From contig CAUSCF010000029.1 of assembly GCA_963530295.1 (NCBI GenBank), positions 1 through 15,027 of the forward strand: a stretch of 15,027 nt of DNA, read 5' to 3'. This stretch comes from JABCPE02 sp963530295 (GTDB lineage: Bacteria > Bacteroidota > Bacteroidia > Flavobacteriales > Weeksellaceae). Positions 7,779 to 14,167 of the stretch are shown piece by piece (position 1 is the first letter of the stretch; each line of letters opens with the position of its first letter). Made by a program: the position numbers and the translations under genes. The notes under the pieces are model-generated. The model saw only the letters and a list, made by a program, of their open reading frames with translations. It ran no database searches and was not told the origin of the DNA.

Positions 7779-8840
7779 TTAAATTTTTCTCAGTTTATCT
7801 ATGAGATACATATCCGCTAAAACGAATGCTGAAAGAGCATCCACGACAGGAACCGCTCTCAGCAGCACACATGGGTCATGCCTTCCCTTTCCTTCTAATT
7901 TTATGATATTCCCTGCATTATCTATACTTTCCTGCGGCATCATCAGTGTAGAAACAGGCTTAAACGCCACACGGAAATAAATATCCATTCCATTAGAAAT
8001 TCCTCCTTGTATCCCGCCCGAATGGTTGGTTTTGGTAGTTCCATCAGCATTGAAAATATCATTTTGCGCCGTGCCAGACATTTTTGCTCCCTCAAATCCT
8101 GTCCCATATTCAAAACCTTTACAAGCATTGATGCCAAGCATCACCTTTCCCAGCTCTGCATGAAGTTTATTAAAAACAGGCTCTCCCAAGCCTTTCGGTG
8201 CGTTTTTTATTACACAAGTTATCGTTCCTCCTACTGTATCGCCTTTTTTTCTCGCTTGTTCTATCCGCTCTATCATGAGCTTTGCGGTAGTTTCATCTGG
8301 GCATCTCACTTCATTTTCATCTATTTTTGAAAAATCAAGCTCCTGATATGGCTTTGTGCAAGATATTTCCCCCACCGATGACACATAAGAATAAATCTCA
8401 ACTTCTGGCAGCAGGTGTTTCGCCAAAGTCCCTGCCACTACCCAGTTCAGAGTTTCCCTCGCAGAAGAACGCCCTCCGCCTCGGTAATCCCTAAAACCAA
8501 ATTTTTGGTCATATGTATAATCTGCGTGAGATGGGCGATAGGCACGAGCCAAATGCTCATAATCTTTTGTTTTTTGATTCTCATTTTCAACTAAAAAACC
8601 TATCGGCATCCCTGTGGTTTTCCCTTCAAAAATCCCTGAAAGAAACCTCACTTCGTCCGCTTCTTTTCTCTGTGTGACGATAGCCGACTGCCCTGGTTTT
8701 CTTCTGCTTAGCTGATACTGAATCTCATCAAAATCGATTTTCACGCCTGCTGGAAAATTGGTCAAAATTCCGCCATAAGCCTCCCCATGGCTCTCGCCAA
8801 AGGAAGAAAAAGTCAGATAATTGCCCAATGTCCCAAACAT
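7779..8840 (-). CDS. aroC: Chorismate synthase
   Basis: Catalyses the last shikimate-pathway step, conversion of 5-enolpyruvylshikimate-3-phosphate to chorismate, using reduced FMN. The sequence has all chorismate synthase signatures: GESHGEAYG (residues 15-23), the RPSHADYTYDQKFGFRDYR block (102-120) followed by GGGRSSARET (121-130), and GGIQGGISNGMDI in the second half. At 353 aa it is of normal length. The start chosen is ATG at 8840 (MFGTLGNYLTF), the usual N terminus of the family; an in-frame TTG five codons upstream (8855) would add residues that lie inside a likely promoter element. It lies 35 bp after a membrane-protein gene and 12 bp before a thioredoxin-fold gene. Confidence 0.97.
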   Translation of the reverse strand: MFGTLGNYLTFSSFGESHGEAYGGILTNFPAGVKIDFDEIQYQLSRRKPGQSAIVTQRKEADEVRFLSGIFEGKTTGMPIGFLVENENQKTKDYEHLARAYRPSHADYTYDQKFGFRDYRGGGRSSARETLNWVVAGTLAKHLLPEVEIYSYVSSVGEISCTKPYQELDFSKIDENEVRCPDETTAKLMIERIEQARKKGDTVGGTITCVIKNAPKGLGEPVFNKLHAELGKVMLGINACKGFEYGTGFEGAKMSGTAQNDIFNADGTTKTNHSGGIQGGISNGMDIYFRVAFKPVSTLMMPQESIDNAGNIIKLEGKGRHDPCVLLRAVPVVDALSAFVLADMYLIDKLRKI

Positions 8841-8844
8841 CCTA

Positions 8845-8852
8845 CAAATATA
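8845..8852 (-). promoter_or_regulatory. Probable -7 promoter element before aroC
   Basis: Read on the minus strand, TATATTTG fits the Bacteroidota -7 consensus TAnnTTTG exactly and ends only four bases before the aroC ATG. Transcription starting the usual 5-7 bases downstream would begin at or just inside the start codon, giving a leaderless or nearly leaderless mRNA. No TTG-type -33 element is seen at the expected distance, so the call is moderate. Confidence 0.45.
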
Positions 8853-8875
8853 CAAATTCCTAAGAAATGAGAATT

Positions 8876-10498
8876 TTATTTTTTAATTTTTTCGATGATG
8901 CTTTTCAAGTGCTTTTTTTCCTGGAAATTTAGTTTTTTCCAAACAAAACCTTGGTCAAGAGTTTCACCTATTTTCTGAGGAAAAATTCCCAATTCGTAAA
9001 ATTCCTCTAGCTGGCTCGGCGTGAGAGCTGGCAAAACCGTATCAAACCCAAAAACATAATCCCTTGGAACATTAAATTGCAGATTGCCAACAGTAAATGT
9101 ATCGTGCTTATTTAGAGAGTAATATAGTGGTTTATAAATCTGTTTCACTTCATAATTTCTCATCACAAATCCCAAATTAAAACTTGGAACTTTTTCCTGT
9201 AAAATCTGTGGAAACGCCAAAATACTGACAACCAAAACACTCAAACCAGAAAAAATGCCCAAACACCATTTTTTAGAAAAAAATTCTCTAAAAACCACCA
9301 CAAAAAACACAAAAAACACATCGATGAAAAATCTATACTGCGCTGAAAAACAGATAACAAAAATACTTTTGACCAAGATACAGAGAAAAATTATTCCCGT
9401 GATTTTATCCTTTTTTTTCCATAAAAAAATCCCAAAAACCAACAAAACCAATATCAAACCGACATTGATAACGCCCTTTATCCCATCCAAGAAAAGCCAG
9501 TTTACAAAATATTCCACCGCTGAAAATTGGGAAATTTCTTCCAAAGAATATTGTAAATCAAAAGTCTTTAAAACAGCGATTTCGCTCGATGAAATGAATA
9601 ATCCGCCATATGGTTTCCAGCTAAAACCCAAATCCAAAAACTGAATCGGAAAAAAAGGATAGCCGAAAGTCCAAATATTTTTCACACAATACAAAACACC
9701 GAACAAACTTCCTAACCAAATGAATTTCAACCCTTTTCTGAAAATCAAAATCGGATAAAGGAAAGCCAAAATCGGCAGCCAAAGCATCGTAGGCTTGATA
9801 CTGAAAACCAAAACCGAAAAGGCAAAAAGCAGGGCAAATTCTTTATTTTTAGTTAAAATTTCATTTAAGATAATTAAAGAAAAAACTATCGCTGGCAAGT
9901 CTGGGCTTGGTGACTGCACAAAAAAGAACAAAACTGGCGAAAAACAGAGCATTACCCATGATTTTTTCTCAATAATGTACAAGAAAAATATCATCAGAAG
10001 AAGCACATTTATCCTCAGAAATTCATCTGAAAAATGCGAAAATCCTGCCTGAAAAACATGCCATGGCGACATCTGCCCCAGCACCCAGTCCAAATTCGTA
10101 ATTCCTTTTACCAGCCCATACTCAGAAAGCCACTTAATCGTAGGAACATAATACCCAAAATGGTCTAAAATAAAGGGAAATCCACTGCCCACAACCAAAG
10201 AAACCAAACTAAAACATCCCCACAAAAGCCAGTTTTTTCGGTCTATTTTTAAAAATTCTTTATACGACCGAAAATAAAAAAACAAGAGAAAACCACAACC
10301 GACAGTAATTCGCTCTAAATCAACATTTAATGGAACAAAAAAAGACAAAACACTCCATATAGTCATCAAAAATAATATCCCTAAGACCAGCTGTGCGGAA
10401 AGCCCTTCCCAAAACGCTCCAAATATCTTTTGAGAAAGGCGCCCAAAGCCCATCAATACAGGGAAAATTATCAAAACCGATACAAAAATATAAAGCAT
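8876..10498 (-). CDS. Multi-spanning membrane protein, LIC_10190-like (GT-C-like architecture)
   Basis: A polytopic inner-membrane protein with roughly twelve or more hydrophobic segments covering residues 1-430, followed by a soluble C-terminal part of about 100 aa. The layout and the motif DHFGYYVPTIKWLSEYG with SPWHVFQAGFSH in an extracytoplasmic loop resemble the LIC_10190 family of membrane proteins, found in Leptospira and Flavobacteriia and often placed near glycan genes; the fold recalls GT-C glycosyltransferases that use lipid-linked sugars. Function is not established. The start chosen is ATG at 10498 (540 aa). A TTG 21 bp upstream (10519) is in frame but lies inside a likely -7 promoter element, so it is unlikely to be the start. 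First gene of the minus-strand unit; aroC follows 35 bp later. Confidence 0.75.
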   Translation of the reverse strand: MLYIFVSVLIIFPVLMGFGRLSQKIFGAFWEGLSAQLVLGILFLMTIWSVLSFFVPLNVDLERITVGCGFLLFFYFRSYKEFLKIDRKNWLLWGCFSLVSLVVGSGFPFILDHFGYYVPTIKWLSEYGLVKGITNLDWVLGQMSPWHVFQAGFSHFSDEFLRINVLLLMIFFLYIIEKKSWVMLCFSPVLFFFVQSPSPDLPAIVFSLIILNEILTKNKEFALLFAFSVLVFSIKPTMLWLPILAFLYPILIFRKGLKFIWLGSLFGVLYCVKNIWTFGYPFFPIQFLDLGFSWKPYGGLFISSSEIAVLKTFDLQYSLEEISQFSAVEYFVNWLFLDGIKGVINVGLILVLLVFGIFLWKKKDKITGIIFLCILVKSIFVICFSAQYRFFIDVFFVFFVVVFREFFSKKWCLGIFSGLSVLVVSILAFPQILQEKVPSFNLGFVMRNYEVKQIYKPLYYSLNKHDTFTVGNLQFNVPRDYVFGFDTVLPALTPSQLEEFYELGIFPQKIGETLDQGFVWKKLNFQEKKHLKSIIEKIKK

Positions 10499-10516
10499 TG
10501 CCGTTAAATATATCCG

Positions 10517-10524
10517 CAAAATTA
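10517..10524 (-). promoter_or_regulatory. Probable -7 promoter element of the minus-strand unit
   Basis: On the minus strand the sequence is TAATTTTG, an exact fit to TAnnTTTG, ending 18 bases before the ATG at 10498. The expected transcript would have a leader of about 12 bases. It overlaps an alternative TTG start codon, which argues for the downstream ATG. No clear -33 TTG is visible. It forms a divergent pair with the element in front of yicC. Confidence 0.5.
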
Positions 10525-10567
10525 ATTCTATTTCATAGATTTTTAAAAATATTTCTATTAAATAGTT

Positions 10568-10575
10568 TATATTTG
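10568..10575 (+). promoter_or_regulatory. Probable -7 promoter element of yicC
   Basis: TATATTTG matches the Bacteroidota -7 consensus TAnnTTTG and ends 19 bases before the yicC ATG, implying a leader of about 13 bases. The spacing mirrors that of the divergent element on the other strand. No obvious -33 TTG is seen upstream in the AT-rich spacer. Confidence 0.5.
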
Positions 10576-10594
10576 TGCATAAAATAAGATATTT

Positions 10595-11452
10595 ATGATA
10601 TTGTCAATGACTGGTTTCGGAAGAGCTGAAGCCATTTTTGAAGGTAAGAAAATAAATGTTGATATCAAATCTCTCAACAGCAAATCGTTCGACCTCAGCA
10701 TAAAACTCCCTCTCCGTTTTAAAGAAAAAGAACTTGAAATCAGAAAATCACTGAATGACAAGCTTTTGCGAGGGAAAGTAGATTGTTTCATCACTTATGA
10801 ATCTTTGGATGGCGCGAATGATGTGAAAATCAACCAAGAAATTATAAAATCCTACATGGAGCAGCTTCGCCAATGTTCGCCAGAAGCTCCTGATTTTGAA
10901 TATCTTAAAATGGCAATAAGAATGCCTGAAACCATCCAGTGCAAAACAGAAGAACTCTCTGACAACGAATGGAACCTCCTGCAAGACACTATAAATAAGG
11001 CAGTTATAGAATTTTCTAATTTTAGAAAAACCGAGGGAGAAATTTTAGGAGAAGAACTCACCAAGAACATCAAAAACATCGAAGAACTACTGGGACAGGT
11101 TCAGCCTTTTGAGGAAGAGCGAATTTCTACTATAAAAGAGCGCTATCTCTCTTCTTTAAAGGATTTTGAGCAGCTGGACGAAACCAGATTTTACCAAGAA
11201 GTAGCGTATTTTGTAGAAAAATTAGACATTTCCGAAGAAAAAGTCCGCCTTACACAACATTTGAAATATTTCTTGGAAGTCCTTAACAATGAGGATTTTA
11301 ACGGAAAAAAATTAGGTTTCATCAGCCAAGAAATCGGTCGGGAAATCAACACCCTAGGCTCAAAGGCCAATCATCATGAAATCCAAAAAATAGTGGTCAT
11401 GATGAAAGATAATTTAGAAAAGATAAAAGAACAGACACTCAATGTTTTATAA
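10595..11452 (+). CDS. yicC: YicC/YloC-family endoribonuclease-related protein
   Basis: A cytoplasmic stress-linked protein; members of the YicC/YloC family have been reported as endoribonucleases. At 285 aa it is close to E. coli YicC. The N terminus MILSMTGFGRAE is the family signature and fixes the start at 10595. The C-terminal domain (formerly DUF1732) is recognised by GREINTLGSKANHHEIQ near residues 247-263 followed by a helix ending KEQTLNVL. The central part is helical and charged. It is divergent from the membrane-protein gene, with a likely promoter in the 96-bp spacer, and is followed after 51 bp by gmk; yicC next to gmk is a conserved bacterial arrangement. RNase activity of this particular protein is inferred from the family. 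Confidence 0.93.
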   Translation: MILSMTGFGRAEAIFEGKKINVDIKSLNSKSFDLSIKLPLRFKEKELEIRKSLNDKLLRGKVDCFITYESLDGANDVKINQEIIKSYMEQLRQCSPEAPDFEYLKMAIRMPETIQCKTEELSDNEWNLLQDTINKAVIEFSNFRKTEGEILGEELTKNIKNIEELLGQVQPFEEERISTIKERYLSSLKDFEQLDETRFYQEVAYFVEKLDISEEKVRLTQHLKYFLEVLNNEDFNGKKLGFISQEIGREINTLGSKANHHEIQKIVVMMKDNLEKIKEQTLNVL

Positions 11453-11471
11453 AAAATTCATTAAAACATTG
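11440..11471 (+). other. Hairpin across the yicC stop codon, between yicC and gmk
   Basis: A perfect 10-bp inverted repeat, CAATGTTTTA / TAAAACATTG, encloses a 12-nt AT-rich loop; the left arm ends at the base before the yicC stop codon. The following bases ATTCTATTTTAAAA form only a weak T-run. It could be a leaky terminator, a 3'-end stabiliser or a processing site between the two genes. Stem GC content is low, so strength is uncertain. Confidence 0.4.
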
Positions 11472-11503
11472 ATTCTATTTTAAAAATTCAAATTCAATAT
11501 AAA

Positions 11504-12067
11504 ATGAACAAAGTCATCATATTTTCGGCTCCATCTGGAAGCGGAAAAACCACTTTAGTAAAGCATAGTTTAGAGAATTTCCCACATTTAGAATTTTCCA
11601 TTTCTGCAACTACAAGAGCGCCAAGAGAAGGCGAAGCACACGGAAAAGACTACTATTTCCTAATGCCTGATGAATTTAGAAAAAAAATATCCGAAGATGC
11701 CTTTGTGGAGCACGAGGAGGTCTATGCTGACAAATTCTACGGAACGCTGAAATCTGAAATAGAACGAATCTGGAAGAACGGAAAAACAGTGATTTTCGAT
11801 GTGGATGTGGTCGGTGGAGTTAATCTAAAAAAGATTTTCGGAGACCAAGCAATGAGTATTTTCATCGCTCCGCCATCCATAGAAGAACTTGAAAAACGCC
11901 TAATCAAAAGAAATACAGACAGTTTAGAAACCATAAAGACCCGCGTGAACAAGGCTCAGGAAGAGCTTGGCTATCAGCATTTATTTGACCAAGTTTTGAT
12001 AAATGATGATTTGGAAACTGCAAAAAAAGAAATAGAAAACATCATCTCTAATTTTACAGAAAAATGA
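11504..12067 (+). CDS. gmk: Guanylate kinase
   Basis: Phosphorylates GMP (and dGMP) with ATP to form GDP in the cytoplasm. The P-loop APSGSGKTT spans residues 9-17. The GMP-binding region follows with SATTRAPREGEAHGKDYYF (34-52), the classic guanylate-kinase signature. The LID/core segment FDVDVVGG and the C-terminal RVNKAQEEL helix are also present. At 187 aa it is of the common short bacterial length. The ATG at 11504 lies directly before the first beta strand. Its stop overlaps the folB start by 4 bp (ATGA), so the two are probably coupled; GDP/GTP made by this enzyme is the precursor of the pterin that FolB handles. Confidence 0.97.
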   Translation: MNKVIIFSAPSGSGKTTLVKHSLENFPHLEFSISATTRAPREGEAHGKDYYFLMPDEFRKKISEDAFVEHEEVYADKFYGTLKSEIERIWKNGKTVIFDVDVVGGVNLKKIFGDQAMSIFIAPPSIEELEKRLIKRNTDSLETIKTRVNKAQEELGYQHLFDQVLINDDLETAKKEIENIISNFTEK

Positions 12068-12522
12068 AAAAAGAAGACAACGCCAATCTCCCTGTTCCAA
12101 GTTTCACAAAACTCCAAAACATAGGGCTGACAGCTGAGGATTTTGATATTAAAAATGAAAATCTAAGAAGCAGAATTCTCATCGAGGATTTGAAAATTTA
12201 TGCTTATCATGGAGTTTTGCCAGAGGAGAAAACGATTGGGACTTATTATCTCGTAAATGCTGAGATTCACGCAGACCTATGGAAAGCGGCACAGAGCGAT
12301 CACTTGGAAGACACGATAAACTACGCCGAAATCAACGATATCATTCATAGAGAAATGGAAATCCCATCGCTGCTTTTGGAGCGGGTAATCGGGAGAATTA
12401 TCCAAAAATTAGAAGAAAAATTCCCACAAATCACCTACATCAAAATAAAACTCACCAAAACCAATCCGCCTATGCAGGGCGAAATGAAAGGCGTAAGTGT
12501 GGAGCTGGAAAAGACACTTTAA
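12064..12522 (+). CDS. folB: Dihydroneopterin aldolase with N-terminal extension
   Basis: Catalyses retro-aldol cleavage of 7,8-dihydroneopterin to 6-hydroxymethyl-7,8-dihydropterin and glycolaldehyde in folate synthesis. The FolB domain occupies about residues 37-152: ILIEDLKIYAYHGVLPEE (38-55, pterin-binding Glu region), TINYAEI (84-90, with Tyr87) and IKIKLTKTNPP (126-136, Lys132 at the catalytic lysine position). About 36 extra residues precede the domain (rich in Lys, Glu, Asn; contains FTKLQNIGLTAEDFD) and match nothing I recognise; FolB normally starts near residue 37 and is about 120 aa. There is no in-frame ATG or GTG at the domain start, so the extension appears genuine. Its ATG overlaps the gmk stop, and a strong terminator follows. 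Confidence 0.9.
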   Translation: MKKEDNANLPVPSFTKLQNIGLTAEDFDIKNENLRSRILIEDLKIYAYHGVLPEEKTIGTYYLVNAEIHADLWKAAQSDHLEDTINYAEINDIIHREMEIPSLLLERVIGRIIQKLEEKFPQITYIKIKLTKTNPPMQGEMKGVSVELEKTL

Positions 12523-12572
12523 TATTATTTCTCTTTTAAATTTAAAATAAACAGAGATTTAAAACCAATTAT

Positions 12573-12626
12573 AAGACAGAAAGAATCAGTAAGTATATAT
12601 CTTATCGTGAATCTTCTGTCTTTTTT
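12573..12626 (+). terminator. Long hairpin terminator after folB
   Basis: AAGACAGAA (12573-12581) pairs with TTCTGTCTT (12614-12622). After a one-base bulge the stem continues as GAATCA / TGAATC with one mismatch, and a short TAAG/CTTA stem forms near the apex. The right arm runs into TTTTTT (12621-12626). This is a strong intrinsic terminator for the yicC-gmk-folB block and marks the boundary to the accessory genes. Confidence 0.85.
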
Positions 12627-12653
12627 ATTAGATGCTTTTTAAAAACTCAAAAA

Positions 12654-13058
12654 ATGAATAAAAAAATGAATGTTTTTTGTAAAATAATATTGCCTCTATT
12701 ATGCATTATAAGCTGTTCTAAAAGAAAAGAAGCAGACAACACAATGGTATTAGAAAAAAATCATACATTTTTCTTATGGAATAATGATAGTTTAGGGTGT
12801 AAACACGAAAGAACTATTGAGATGGGAGAAGAATTATATAATACCTTTAAAAAAAGTAATAAAAATGATAGTATTTTGCTAAAAGAATATCTCGGAACTC
12901 CTACTAGAAGATTTAAGGATAAAGAAGTGATAATATTTATGTATTATATTAATTCTTGTTGTGATAATGGTCAGTTATTAGAAGAATGTGATGTTTCTTT
13001 TATTTCTATAACATTCACTAATAAAAACAAGATTCTTTTTGGAAAAGGCATACAATAA
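12654..13058 (+). CDS. Small lipoprotein of unknown function
   Basis: A 134-aa exported lipoprotein. A basic N terminus (MNKKMN) and hydrophobic stretch lead to the lipobox IISC, with Cys21 as the lipidation site, followed by SKRKE. The positive charges after the cysteine differ from the acidic surface-export signal described in Bacteroidota, so the periplasmic face of a membrane is more likely than the cell surface; this is inference. The mature part has a cysteine at GCKHE and four more in NSCCDNGQLLEEC, which could form disulfides. The pattern LLKEYLGTPTRRF...VIIFMYY...VSFISITFTNKNKILFG is reminiscent of the small SmpA/BamE-like fold, but this is a weak resemblance. It starts 28 bp after the folB terminator; the first of four genes on the plus strand with low GC. 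Confidence 0.8.
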   Translation: MNKKMNVFCKIILPLLCIISCSKRKEADNTMVLEKNHTFFLWNNDSLGCKHERTIEMGEELYNTFKKSNKNDSILLKEYLGTPTRRFKDKEVIIFMYYINSCCDNGQLLEECDVSFISITFTNKNKILFGKGIQ

Positions 13059-13142
13059 CGAGGATATCTGATAAAAAACTAAATATAAATGAAAAGGAAT
13101 ACAAAATAACTTCATATTCCCATCTCAAAAAGAATTTAAAAA

Positions 13143-13484
13143 ATGAGAAATTCATTAGAAAAACTTAAACTTTTAGGCAAAATGCCAAATGAAGATCTGG
13201 ATAATGACACTCAAGATATACTTGATTTATCTAATAAATATAGAGAGTTATTAATGGAAATAGAAGAACCTATTTCTATAGAAACTGGTTATGCTCTTTT
13301 ATCTTTTTTACCTTCTAAAAGATTTTATGGTTTAGAATTTGAAATCTTGTCAAAAATAGAAACTATAGAATTAAATAATGAAGAGCAGATGAAGAGCTAT
13401 GAGAACCTTATAAATTCTTGTCCTAATGAAGAGATTAGGGATAATTTAATAGTTGGATATGAAAACTGGAAAGAAGACTGTTAG
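13143..13484 (+). CDS. Hypothetical acidic protein, possible immunity protein
   Basis: I do not recognise a family. The 113 aa are predicted soluble and mostly helical, with high Glu/Asp content and no signal peptide or membrane segment. The sequence LLSFLPSKRFYGLEFEILSKIETI in the middle is the most structured-looking part, and it ends with a helix in EEIRDNLIVGYENWKEDC. Size, acidity, low GC and position just before an SMI1/KNR4 gene fit an immunity protein of a polymorphic toxin system; this rests on context only. A GC-rich repeat begins 5 bases after its stop codon. No clear promoter is seen in the 84-bp gap before it. Confidence 0.7.
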   Translation: MRNSLEKLKLLGKMPNEDLDNDTQDILDLSNKYRELLMEIEEPISIETGYALLSFLPSKRFYGLEFEILSKIETIELNNEEQMKSYENLINSCPNEEIRDNLIVGYENWKEDC

Positions 13485-13489
13485 TTAGA

Positions 13490-13556
13490 TGATATTTCAA
13501 ATGTGTTATTAAATCCTTATTGATAAGGCACAAGTGACACGCTCGCGCCAGCGGAG
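13490..13556 (+). repeat. GC-rich intergenic repeat, copy 1
   Basis: This stretch aligns without gaps to 14085-14151 over 67 bases with about 52 identities (near 78%). The best conserved part is the right end, GACACGCTCGCGCCAGCGGAG, strikingly GC-rich in an AT-rich region. It contains a small conserved hairpin CGCT-N6-AGCG. It begins 5 bases after a stop codon, as copy 2 begins 4 bases after the stop of the next gene. Confidence 0.8.
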
Positions 13557-13606
13557 GGGAAAAACATCATAAAAAGCATATAAAAACTAAAAAGAAGAAA
13601 CATTAT

Positions 13607-13614
13607 TAATTTTG
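13607..13614 (+). promoter_or_regulatory. Probable -7 promoter element before the SMI1/KNR4 gene
   Basis: TAATTTTG fits the Bacteroidota TAnnTTTG element and ends 7 bases before the ATG at 13622. The transcript would start within a few bases of the start codon. No -33 TTG is visible, so confidence is modest; if real, this gene has its own promoter independent of the gene before it. Confidence 0.4.
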
Positions 13615-13621
13615 TAATACA

Positions 13622-14080
13622 ATGAATTATTTAAAAAAATTAAAAAAGAACGAAGAATTTGAATACTGGCAAGGAGCTAGTAAAGAAGAAATCAGCTTTG
13701 TTGAAAAAGAATTGGGGGTATGTCTTACTGATGAGTACTCAAAATTTTTATCAGAGTGTGGTATGTGCAACTTTGGAGATATCAATATATTAGGTATTGC
13801 GAAGGATGAAGAAAGTGTATCTTATCCCATTATTGATCTCACAATACAAATGCGAGAAGAGCTTAATATACCTAATAACTTCATTGTTCTAAGCTATGAA
13901 GTAGGTGAATATCTCACAGTTTACAAAGTTTCTGAAAGAAAGAATTTTAAAGATTCTAAAGTATTAGGAGCTGATGTAGAATATGACTCTAATCAAAACT
14001 TGAGATTAGGGGATTTTGAAGAGCTTTTCGAATCTTTTCAAGACTATTTTGAAGATTTTATAGAATTGGCTGAAGAATGA
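13622..14080 (+). CDS. SMI1/KNR4 (SUKH) family protein, probable immunity protein
   Basis: A 152-aa soluble acidic protein of the SMI1/KNR4 (SUKH) superfamily. The N-terminal helix-strand signature is clear: SKEEISFVEKELGVCLTDEYSKFLSECG at about residues 20-47, split here as EISFVEKELGV and DEYSKFLSECG. The central strands IPNNFIVLSYEVGEYLTVYKV follow the usual pattern, and the protein ends with a very acidic helix (FEDFIELAEE). In bacteria most SUKH proteins near toxin loci act as immunity proteins that bind and block a secreted nuclease or other toxin; no toxin gene is in the window, so this role is inferred from the family. It is flanked on both sides by copies of the GC-rich repeat. Confidence 0.88.
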   Translation: MNYLKKLKKNEEFEYWQGASKEEISFVEKELGVCLTDEYSKFLSECGMCNFGDINILGIAKDEESVSYPIIDLTIQMREELNIPNNFIVLSYEVGEYLTVYKVSERKNFKDSKVLGADVEYDSNQNLRLGDFEELFESFQDYFEDFIELAEE

Positions 14081-14084
14081 TGGG

Positions 14085-14151
14085 TAATGTATCAGATATG
14101 TTGTTAAAGCCTAATTGAAAAAGCACGAGCGAGACGCTCGCACTAGCGGAG
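14085..14151 (+). repeat. GC-rich intergenic repeat, copy 2
   Basis: Second copy of the repeat, starting 4 bases after the SMI1/KNR4 stop codon and ending 16 bases before the next start codon. In this copy the core GCGAG-ACG-CTCGC can form an extra 5-bp hairpin that copy 1 lacks, while CGCT-N6-AGCG is shared. Its left end (AATGTATCAGATATGT, 14086-14101) recurs at 14741-14756. Confidence 0.8.
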
Positions 14152-14167
14152 AATAAATATCACTAAT

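Noticed and set aside
8007..8330. Plus-strand open frame opposite aroC
   Set aside because: Lies antisense to a certain chorismate synthase gene and has no recognisable domain.
9255..9644. Open frames on the plus strand opposite the large membrane-protein gene
   Set aside because: Lys/Asn/Thr-rich translations typical of the antisense of a Phe/Leu-rich membrane gene; no family features and no start context.
10519..10519. TTG start for the large membrane protein
   Set aside because: It lies inside a TAnnTTTG promoter element, and an ATG 21 bases downstream starts directly at the first membrane segment.
13526..13556. The conserved repeat core as a remnant of a coding sequence (a frame reading GTSDTLAPAE in copy 1 and STSETLALAE in copy 2)
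   Set aside because: Several differences are in third positions, but each copy has an in-frame stop just upstream of the core, and six differences are too few to judge.
13490..14151. CRISPR array
   Set aside because: Only two diverged copies, spaced by a whole gene, not short regular spacers.
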